The position numbers and the translations under genes were made by a program. Shown piece after piece: positions 5,612 to 11,914 of a stretch of DNA of 11,914 bases (position 1 is the stretch's first letter; each line of letters begins with the position of its first letter). The stretch covers positions 1-11,914 of the forward strand of contig CAWUIO010000160.1 of the NCBI GenBank assembly GCA_963922455.1, read 5' to 3'. Under the pieces are notes generated by a model that was given only the letters and a program-made list of their open reading frames with translations, had not been told where the DNA came from and made no database searches. This DNA comes from CAWUIO01 sp963922455. GTDB lineage: Bacteria > Bacteroidota > Bacteroidia > Cytophagales > Microscillaceae.

Positions 5612-8509
5612 ATGTATTCATATAAACTTTATCCCATTGGGCTATTTCTGGCTTTTCTTCTATGTCATGCTCTATCAAGTAAAGCACAAAGGCTTGACCC
5701 AAACTTTGAAGCCAATTTACAAGCCAAAGGATTTATTAGCGATCGTATTGAGCTAGAAGATGGATCTAAGATATATGTGGGTAGCTTCAAAAGTTTTGCT
5801 CGAATGGATAGCCTGAGCCCAAGCTCTTCCCAAGAAGTAGGTCAAATCATTAAAATTCTACCCAATGGCTTACCAGATATGGAATTTCAGGCTAACATCG
5901 GAACTGCGGTACAAACCGGGGAAATTCGGAACGTAATTGAACAAAATGATGGAAAAATTTTACTGGGTGGTTCCTTTGAGGTGTTTAATGACCGGCAAGT
6001 TTTTCAATTGCTGAGACTTCAACCCAATGGCAGCTTAGATGAAGAATTCCAAAGAAATATTGGCCGAGGTTTTTCTGTGGGCACGATACAAGATTTACTT
6101 TTACAAAGCGATGGAAAAATAGTGGTCGTGGGATCGTTTACTGAATATCAAGGCCAAAGGGTTGGGCGAATAGTTCGCTTAGAAGCGGATGGTACACTTG
6201 ATCAGTCATTTATGGATAATGTTGGCTCGGGGGTAGATGGAACAATTAATAGTGTAGCGCAATATCCGGATGGAAAACTACTTCTTGGAGGTTCTTTTGA
6301 TTCTTACAATTTAGCTTTTATTAAGAAATTACTCCGCTTAAATGCCGATGGTACGCTGGATGAAGCATTTACCCAAAGCTTGCAAGGCAATAATATTGTA
6401 GATGATATCTCAAGAACCCGAAAAATAAAACCCCGAGATAATGGGGGGGTATTTGCCTTAGTGGATATAATTTCATCGGAAGATCGCTTTTTAGCATTTG
6501 ATGAAACCGGACTTTTGGATAGTAGCTACAACAACAATTATGAACAATCAATTGATATACAATCCCAAGTACTTCCCGATTTTGAAATACTGGACAATGA
6601 TCAAGTCTTTCTCATTGGTTTTATAGTGGTCATAGATAGTATCTTACTCGCTAATGCTGATACATCCTATAAATTTATAGGGCAGAGTTTTGCTCTTATA
6701 GATCCTAGTGGCACTTTCGATCTCCGTTTTTTAAGCCCCTCTAATGTTAATGGAGTTATTACCAATGAGGAATTTATTTTCTATGACTTGGTTTTTTTTC
6801 AAAAAGATGGCACCTTGGAACTCACCCTTAATCCATTTGATTCAAACCAGTTTGAAGAAGTATCTGTATTTTTTGACTTAGATGCTAATTTACTGGGTGT
6901 AGGGCCCTTTCTAGCCCAACCCGCACTTATTTCGGATATTGAAGAGCAGCCGGATGGTAAATTATTGGTATCGGGTAATTTCACCCTGGTAGATAATCAA
7001 CCCCAAGTTTTTCTCACCCGTTTACTAGCGAATGGGCGTCGCGATACAACTTTCCAAACGGGTAGGGGGCCCGATAGTCAAGTGGAAGCTATTACGCTTC
7101 AAGGGGAGCAAATTGTTGTAGCTGGTTCTTTTGATGAATATGATGGCTATCCTACCAGAGGCTTAGCTAGATTATTCCCTGATGGCAGTATTGATACAAT
7201 TTTTACTCAAAATATTGGAACATCTGTAAATGGGTTCATCCGTGATATTGCAACACTCTCGAGAGATTTACTGGTGATTGCCGGCGATTTTGAAGTGTTT
7301 GATGGTCGGAATGTCGGTAATTTTACTTATTTGCTGCCTGATGGAATATATGACTCAATCCGGTCCCCTTTAATCAATTTTACCACCAATAGTGGTTCAA
7401 CTTCAATAGCCTTCGTAGAGGAAATCAAGCCCAGTAATAGTAATATACAAGTGATTTGTGGAGGTTTTTTTACTATGCTTTCCAATCTACCTTACACAAA
7501 TTTGGCCCGTGTAAGTGAAGGTATACAAGATTTTACGTTTCAAGTAAATTCCATTTCGGGTTTTGTTGATCAAATAGCGGTTAGTCCGAATGATGAAATA
7601 GCCATTGGGGGCTCTATTAGTTCAGTAAATTTATTAACCCGTAATCGAGTTGCTCTTCTTAACAGTACGGGCGCTTTAGTGGAGGAGTTTGACTTAAACC
7701 TCGAACAAAGTCCGAATGATTTAGCCTTCCAAAGAATTGGAGAAGAAAATCGACTTTTAGTTAGCTCACGCTCCATAAATTTGCCAGGAGCTATCGGGCG
7801 TTTTAATCTAGATGGTTCTAGGGACCGATCATTTTTAACCGATCTATCTCAAGGAAGTACTGCCGACTTCATAAAAGTGTTAGATAATAATGATATCGTT
7901 ATTTCAATCAATGAAACGGGGACCCTCTTTAAACTGATCACTCCACCTGAACCTTCCACACCCATTGATATTCAGGCTAATTCAGTAGATGGCCGTGAAA
8001 TTATTTTAACTTGGCAACAGGATGATCCGAATGCTGACTCTATTTTTTACGAAGTACAACGTAGCATAAGTTCCCTAGGAAATTTTGAAACTATTGATTT
8101 TACTTCCTTTGGGGTTGAGCGTTTTATCGATCAAAATATAGTAGCTGGCCAACAATATTATTATCGAGTCAGGTCTATCAATTTGGGTAACAACTCTCGA
8201 TTTTCTCCTGTTACTGGGATTAAGATTTCACCCCTGATAACCGGACAAGCTGCCACTCAATCTTCTCCATTTAGGGTTTCACCCAACCCTAGCTCAGGTA
8301 ACCTAAGTGTCATGGGAGAATCCTTAGGGGCCTCCTCCACCGAATGGAAAGCAGAACTTTCCAACGCTCTGGGCATAACAATGGCGAGGTTTGACTTGGA
8401 TACATTACACGCTCAAACCATGGACTTTAGTTACTTAGCTTCAGGTATTTACTATCTTAAATTATATAATCATAGCCAGTATTACATCATAAAATGGATC
8501 AAACAATGA
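5612..8509 (+). CDS. Delta-60 repeat protein with FnIII domain and T9SS type A sorting signal (paralogue 2)
   Basis: Secreted protein of 965 residues with the same plan as its upstream neighbour, so the two very likely arose by tandem duplication. I chose ATG 5612 because it begins a good signal peptide (MYSYKLYPIGLFLAFLLCHA, cleavage after SKA before Gln26); the open frame back to 5510 overlaps the previous gene. Delta-60 repeats lie at about 104-255 (for example QNDGKILLGGSF, QSDGKIVVVGSF) and 440-745. A divergent block lies at 255-435, a fibronectin type III domain at about 781-873 (YYYRVRSIN), and a T9SS type A domain at 886-965 (RVSPNPSSGNLSV, LASGIYYLKLY, final KWIKQ). Sequence identity to paralogue 1 is highest in the linker and fibronectin region (LITPP, VQR, ISPLIT). 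A G7 run is at 6443-6449. Expected at the cell surface; binding partner unknown. Confidence 0.93.
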   Translation: MYSYKLYPIGLFLAFLLCHALSSKAQRLDPNFEANLQAKGFISDRIELEDGSKIYVGSFKSFARMDSLSPSSSQEVGQIIKILPNGLPDMEFQANIGTAVQTGEIRNVIEQNDGKILLGGSFEVFNDRQVFQLLRLQPNGSLDEEFQRNIGRGFSVGTIQDLLLQSDGKIVVVGSFTEYQGQRVGRIVRLEADGTLDQSFMDNVGSGVDGTINSVAQYPDGKLLLGGSFDSYNLAFIKKLLRLNADGTLDEAFTQSLQGNNIVDDISRTRKIKPRDNGGVFALVDIISSEDRFLAFDETGLLDSSYNNNYEQSIDIQSQVLPDFEILDNDQVFLIGFIVVIDSILLANADTSYKFIGQSFALIDPSGTFDLRFLSPSNVNGVITNEEFIFYDLVFFQKDGTLELTLNPFDSNQFEEVSVFFDLDANLLGVGPFLAQPALISDIEEQPDGKLLVSGNFTLVDNQPQVFLTRLLANGRRDTTFQTGRGPDSQVEAITLQGEQIVVAGSFDEYDGYPTRGLARLFPDGSIDTIFTQNIGTSVNGFIRDIATLSRDLLVIAGDFEVFDGRNVGNFTYLLPDGIYDSIRSPLINFTTNSGSTSIAFVEEIKPSNSNIQVICGGFFTMLSNLPYTNLARVSEGIQDFTFQVNSISGFVDQIAVSPNDEIAIGGSISSVNLLTRNRVALLNSTGALVEEFDLNLEQSPNDLAFQRIGEENRLLVSSRSINLPGAIGRFNLDGSRDRSFLTDLSQGSTADFIKVLDNNDIVISINETGTLFKLITPPEPSTPIDIQANSVDGREIILTWQQDDPNADSIFYEVQRSISSLGNFETIDFTSFGVERFIDQNIVAGQQYYYRVRSINLGNNSRFSPVTGIKISPLITGQAATQSSPFRVSPNPSSGNLSVMGESLGASSTEWKAELSNALGITMARFDLDTLHAQTMDFSYLASGIYYLKLYNHSQYYIIKWIKQ

Positions 8510-8565
8510 GCACTTTACAAAGCAGACAAACTATCTTCCATTATACACAGATATGCACATGCATT

Positions 8566-9495
8566 ATGATACTACAATCTAAAAGGCTTTGCCTACTAAC
8601 CCTTTTCCTATGCATCCTATTTTTGAACAACTTTGTAGCCTTGGCCCAAGAAAAAAAATCGGCGGATAGCCCTGTCTATGATTTTGACTTAAGCATCACC
8701 AAAGGCCTTAGCGAAGATCTTGACGAAAGCATCTTTACGGCCATCCAGGAAGAAACCAACTATGCCTTAATCATTGGAGTAGGTGACTATAAGGATGAAA
8801 ATATCCAAGACCTCAACAAGCCAGTAGAGGACGCTTCTGATTTTATAAAAGTGCTGGAAGATCTCTACACCTATGAAAGTGATCACAGTGTACTACTTAA
8901 AAACCCTACCCGTAGCCAAATCATTGCCGAATTGGAAAACTTAACCAAAAAAGTAAGCCCTCGGGATAATCTTTTGATTTTTTACGCCGGCCACGGAATC
9001 TGGGATGAAAATCTGAAAGCGGGCTATTGGTTGCCTTCCGATGCCACCCAATCGGATAAATCTACTTGGTTGGCCAATAGTCAGCTTCGGGAGTATGTAA
9101 AAGGGATTAACTCCCGGCATACGTTACTGATAGCCGATGCCTGTTTTAGCGGGGCTATCTTTGATACCCGATCGGCAGGCTTTGATCCTGGTGACTTAGG
9201 GGAAGACGATCAAGATAAAATCCAAGCCAATAAGGTCCTTTATTCCAAAAAAAGCCGTCAAGCCATGACCAGCGGGGTACTCACTGAAGTACCCGATGAA
9301 AGTACCTTCCTCCAGGTCTTGATTCAAGGCCTGAAACGAAATCGGGAACCCATGCTTCAAGCCGGTAATTTTTTCTATAGCTACTTGCAAAAAACCGTAA
9401 TCAACTCTCAAGAAAATTCTCAAGTACCCGATTTTGGCGTTATCATCGGAACCGATGATCAAGGAGGAGACTTTTTCTTCATTCGTAAGAAATAG
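8566..9495 (+). CDS. Exported caspase-family (C14) peptidase
   Basis: Cysteine peptidase of the caspase/metacaspase fold, 309 residues from ATG 8566. This start gives a clean signal peptide (residues 1-27, ending VALA, cleavage before Gln28). Upstream in-frame ATGs at 8494 and 8506 overlap the end of the previous gene and would put about 20 or more polar residues ahead of the hydrophobic core. After a short acidic pro-region the domain opens with NYALIIGVGDY (about 65-75). The catalytic His is His143 in FYAGHG and the catalytic Cys is Cys193 in ADACFSG, so the dyad is intact. The C-terminal part (about 225-309) ends in a beta-like FFFIRKK. Family members cut after basic or acidic P1 residues; specificity here cannot be read. 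The signal peptide implies periplasmic or extracellular action, unlike cytoplasmic bacterial caspases linked to defence. It lies 56 bases after the delta-60 pair and 12 bases before the next gene. There is no T9SS domain. Confidence 0.93.
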   Translation: MILQSKRLCLLTLFLCILFLNNFVALAQEKKSADSPVYDFDLSITKGLSEDLDESIFTAIQEETNYALIIGVGDYKDENIQDLNKPVEDASDFIKVLEDLYTYESDHSVLLKNPTRSQIIAELENLTKKVSPRDNLLIFYAGHGIWDENLKAGYWLPSDATQSDKSTWLANSQLREYVKGINSRHTLLIADACFSGAIFDTRSAGFDPGDLGEDDQDKIQANKVLYSKKSRQAMTSGVLTEVPDESTFLQVLIQGLKRNREPMLQAGNFFYSYLQKTVINSQENSQVPDFGVIIGTDDQGGDFFFIRKK

Positions 9496-9507
9496 TATAT
9501 TTGCTAT

Positions 9508-10353
9508 ATGCAACAACCTATTTTAAGAACATTACAGCTATCGCTATTATTTCTGCTTACTTTTTCAGCCCCATTTAATCCGGAAACTTACCGGGTTATT
9601 TACGTCCGGGGCAAAATCATGGACATAAGCCAGGACAAATATCTCCGGCCTAAAATGGACCTGTCTGAAAAAGATAGCCTATATTTTGAAGATAATAACT
9701 CCCGGGCCGTCCTGACCAGCCCCCGTAGGGGCCGCTTTGTTCTAAAACCACAGGCGCAGGATGCCCAAGCAAATGATCCCCATTGGAAAGAAGCTCGCGA
9801 AGTTCTCTGGCAAGCCTTATACCCACTCAATGTGCAGCACCGGATTGTCCGCCGGAGTGCCCAACCCGAAATTAGCAACTTAAAGGAGTATATGGGAGAC
9901 TCGGTATTTTGCATCATAGGAAACCATCTCCGAGTACGTCTGCGGGAGTCTGAGTATAATTTGCACGACCCTAAATCGTATTTTGCCCTCCGATATCAAG
10001 TACAGGGCAAAGATTATTACCACCGCGTGCCTTCCCAGGATCAAATAATTGAGTTTAGCACCCAAACGTTTACGGCCGAAAATGACGAGCAAGTAGATCC
10101 AAACGGTCTAGGCCCCGTTGATTTATATTTTGTAGAAGGCAATAAGCCCCAAATTGTGAGCAACTTTAGCTTTTTGTATCTGGAAGATAAAGAAGTGAAG
10201 GAAAGTATGGACATCATTCGGGAAATAGAAGCCGATAGCATTCCCCAGGATAGTCAATTGAAATACAAATATTATCAACAAGCTTTTTTTGAGATTTATG
10301 GCCAAACGGACTTCTGGTACCTAGAACGCTGGCTAAAAAATAACACTTTTTAA
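9508..10353 (+). CDS. Exported protein of unknown function, partner of the caspase gene
   Basis: Hypothetical protein of 281 residues. Residues 1-21 are a signal peptide (LSLLFLLTFSA). Residues 28-80 read 'VIYVRGKI...YLRPKMDLSEKDSLYFEDNNSRAVLTSPRRGRFVLKP', a beta-rich stretch with the rhythm of FecR-like or SH3-like 'V.G.I......L...D.L.F......A.L.......L' domains; this is a weak resemblance. The middle (about 130-215) is also beta-rich, with LYFVEGN. The C-terminus (225-281) is helical and charged and ends NNTF. There is no membrane anchor after the signal peptide, no lipobox and no T9SS domain, so the protein should be periplasmic. It starts 12 bases after the caspase stop and is almost certainly co-transcribed with it. 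A regulator, inhibitor or adaptor of the protease is possible but not shown. Confidence 0.82.
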   Translation: MQQPILRTLQLSLLFLLTFSAPFNPETYRVIYVRGKIMDISQDKYLRPKMDLSEKDSLYFEDNNSRAVLTSPRRGRFVLKPQAQDAQANDPHWKEAREVLWQALYPLNVQHRIVRRSAQPEISNLKEYMGDSVFCIIGNHLRVRLRESEYNLHDPKSYFALRYQVQGKDYYHRVPSQDQIIEFSTQTFTAENDEQVDPNGLGPVDLYFVEGNKPQIVSNFSFLYLEDKEVKESMDIIREIEADSIPQDSQLKYKYYQQAFFEIYGQTDFWYLERWLKNNTF

Positions 10354-10511
10354 CCGCTCCCTCCTTTTTATTGCCATTGCCGCTTGTATTTTGGCTAAAG
10401 GATTGGGCCCGTTCTAATAGGGTTCCCCGAGGCTGGCCCGCTTCCAGCTACCTTTTGTATGCTAGGGGGTATATATTGGGCCGGAACAATTCCCTTTTAC
10501 ATCTTTTGATT
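10354..10511. other. Intergenic leader ahead of the dehydrogenase
   Basis: This 158-base gap has no stop in the frame of the following gene from 10371, but the translated peptide does not resemble the N-terminus of alcohol dehydrogenases, so I read it as non-coding leader. It holds a small hairpin (GCTGG 10432-10436 with CCAGC 10444-10448) and a T-rich stretch just after the previous stop. The gap suggests that a promoter for the dehydrogenase lies here, but no clear one is visible. Confidence 0.4.
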
Positions 10512-11552
10512 ATGAAAGCAGCCGTATATACTCGTTTTGGTGGGCCCATCCAGGTGGAAACCCTGCCCGACCCTGCCCCAAGAGTGCACGGGGTAGTCTT
10601 AAAAGTACTGGCAAGTGGACTTTGCCTAAGCGATTGGCACGGGTGGAAAGGGCACGATGCCGACATACAGCTACCCCATGTACCTGGTCATGAACTAGTG
10701 GGTGAAATAGTAGCCCTGGGTTCTGATGTACATCATTGGCAAGAAGGAATGCGGGTGACCGTACCGTTTGTATGTGGCTGTGGCCGTTGCCCGGAGTGCC
10801 AAAAGGGAGACCATCAAGTGTGCCGAAGGCAAACGCAACCTGGCTTTACCCATTGGGGTTCCTTTGCCGAACTGGTTGCCCTAGATTATGCCGATACCAA
10901 CCTAGTTGCCCTACCCGATGAAATGGATGCCGCTATTGGCGCCGGTTTAGGCTGTCGTTTTGCCACTGCATTCCGGGCCGTGGTAGATCAAGCCCAGCTC
11001 CGAGGGGGAGATTGGCTCATTGTTTGGGCTTGCGGTGGGGTAGGCCTTTCGGCTATTATGATTGCCAAAGCCTTGGGGATACAGGTAATTGCCATAGATA
11101 TAAAGGATGATAAACTGAAAATTGCTCAGGATTTAGGAGCCGATTTTACCCTCAACTCTCGCCAGGAGACCAATTATCTGGAAGCCATTCAAGAGTACAG
11201 TGGCGGAGGAGCCCACGCCAGCTTGGATGCCCTGGGACACCCTCAGTTATTGCAAGACGGTATTATGAGTTTGCGCCGCCGGGGAAAGCATGTGCAAGTA
11301 GGACTTTTTGCCCCCGAGCAATTGCCCGTGGCGGTACCCATGGGCCGGCTTATTGCCTGGGAAATCGAGATTTTGGGGAGTCACGGCTTAGCAGCCCACC
11401 GCTATCCGGAAATGTTGGGCCTGATCCAATCGGCCCAGGTGCCCGTCCATAAGCTCTTAGAAGAAAGGCTCAGCCTCCACGATGTGGCCCTGGCCTTGCC
11501 TCAGATGGATCAATATCCAGGAGTTGGGATACGGGTGATGAATCGTTTTTAA
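10512..11552 (+). CDS. Zinc-dependent medium-chain alcohol dehydrogenase
   Basis: NAD(P)-dependent zinc alcohol dehydrogenase of the MDR superfamily, 346 residues, the usual length. ATG 10512 starts the typical MKAAVYTRFG. Catalytic zinc ligands are Cys38 (GLCLSDWHGWKGH), His60-Glu61 (VPGHELVGEI) and Cys148 (GLGCRFATAF). The structural zinc lobe is Cys90, Cys93, Cys96 and Cys104, spaced CxxCxxCx7C. The Rossmann motif at 173-178 reads ACGGVG, with Ala in place of the first Gly of GxGGxG. Asp196 at the end of the second strand (VIAIDIKDD) points to NAD rather than NADP. The enzyme is cytoplasmic and should oxidise an alcohol or reduce an aldehyde; substrate unknown. It is separated by 158 bases from the exported-protein operon and is unrelated in function, so it is probably its own unit. 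It looks complete, and I see no sign of decay. Confidence 0.95.
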   Translation: MKAAVYTRFGGPIQVETLPDPAPRVHGVVLKVLASGLCLSDWHGWKGHDADIQLPHVPGHELVGEIVALGSDVHHWQEGMRVTVPFVCGCGRCPECQKGDHQVCRRQTQPGFTHWGSFAELVALDYADTNLVALPDEMDAAIGAGLGCRFATAFRAVVDQAQLRGGDWLIVWACGGVGLSAIMIAKALGIQVIAIDIKDDKLKIAQDLGADFTLNSRQETNYLEAIQEYSGGGAHASLDALGHPQLLQDGIMSLRRRGKHVQVGLFAPEQLPVAVPMGRLIAWEIEILGSHGLAAHRYPEMLGLIQSAQVPVHKLLEERLSLHDVALALPQMDQYPGVGIRVMNRF

Positions 11553-11914
11553 TTTCTTTTTCTTGCCCTAATTGTTCCAAATTTGGCTTTCTCACTACAA
11601 CAAATGCCCTTAAAAAAGCGAAAACCCTATCGCTTGGGGACGCAAGAGGCCTTATCAAGAGGCTGCTTGGCAGATGCTGGCCGCCATCGTTCATATTATG
11701 GAGGAGAAATGACGCGAGATTGCCCACCCGGTTATGGCACTCCTGGCTCAAGAACCTGAATGCTTACGCAAAAAAAGGTGGGGATCTTGTAAAACTATAT
11801 CGCTCAACTTACTCCAAGATCTATTCAAGAAAAAGTTCCTACGTACAAAAGAAGGGATAAGGGGCTTCCCCTAGGCTGCGCAAAGGATAATATTTTTTGA
11901 TACATTTTTAAGCC
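11553..11914. other. Downstream region without a recognised gene
   Basis: No intact gene is visible. In one + frame a protein-like, helical stretch (AWQMLAAIVHIMEEK, about 11653-11711) is followed by TGA and then continues (REIAHPVMALLAQEPE and on) to a stop near 11873. This could be a remnant of a broken gene, but I recognise no family. Other structure includes a 10-bp palindrome CCAAATTTGG at 11577-11586 and a small GC hairpin at 11860-11872 (AGGGG/CCCCT, 3-base loop). Confidence 0.35.
11612..11635 (-). terminator. Possible intrinsic terminator, leftward
   Basis: On the - strand AAGCGA (complement of 11630-11635) and TCGCTT (complement of 11616-11621) form a 6-bp stem with an 8-base loop, and the stem runs into six T (complement of 11612-11617). 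That fits a rho-independent terminator for leftward transcription. On the + strand no U-tract follows, so it would not end the dehydrogenase transcript. No leftward gene is visible to its right inside the window, so it would serve one beyond the edge, or be fortuitous. Confidence 0.3.

Noticed and set aside
9496..9503. TATATTTG matching the Bacteroidota -7 promoter box (TAnnTTTG)
   Set aside because: It lies 5 bases before the ATG at 9508, so transcription would start at or past the start codon, and there is no TTG box at the right distance upstream.
10371..10511. 47-residue N-terminal extension of the dehydrogenase
   Set aside because: The peptide has no similarity in character to the family, whereas ATG 10512 begins the standard MKAAVY start and gives the usual length.
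1..11914. CRISPR array, tRNA, rRNA or intact insertion sequence
   Set aside because: No regularly spaced direct repeats, cloverleaf, rRNA motifs or complete transposase were found by reading both strands.

Overview
The window looks like a piece of a Bacteroidota chromosome, probably from the Saprospiria/Cytophagia side of the phylum (the class is a guess). The signs are two very large secreted proteins with type IX secretion (T9SS) type A C-terminal sorting domains, a lipoprotein with tandem 'HGHCW...LGPR...VRAY' modules, AT-leaning genes on one strand with very short gaps, and no obvious Shine-Dalgarno sequences. Every confident gene is on the + strand.

Layout. Positions 1-1136 hold no confident gene. 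The first 300 bases are GC-rich and packed with inverted repeats, including two hairpins that compete for one arm. A small membrane-protein-like reading frame on the - strand (284-640) is possible but unproven. From 1137 to 10353 six exported proteins follow each other with gaps of 41, 1, 11, 56 and 12 bases, so they probably form one operon. In order they are: an exported protein with an N-terminal beta-sandwich-like part and a membrane segment pair; a two-module lipoprotein; two tandem paralogous delta-60 repeat proteins (958 and 965 residues), each ending in a fibronectin type III domain plus a T9SS signal; an exported caspase-fold (C14) peptidase with an intact His/Cys dyad; and an exported protein of unknown function. 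After a 158-base gap comes a zinc-dependent medium-chain alcohol dehydrogenase (10512-11552), probably an independent unit. The last 360 bases hold no recognisable gene, only a possible leftward terminator and broken coding-like frames.

How the genes may work together (inference). The cluster puts two propeller-like surface proteins, a surface or periplasmic lipoprotein, a secreted caspase-like protease and two exported unknowns under what looks like common transcription. It reads as an envelope module with a proteolytic component. What it processes or senses cannot be told from sequence. The delta-60 genes also carry unusually long G and C runs (G7, G8, C9, G7). The C9 run lies just upstream of the sorting signal in the first paralogue, so slippage there would give a protein that cannot be exported by T9SS. 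Whether this happens is untested.
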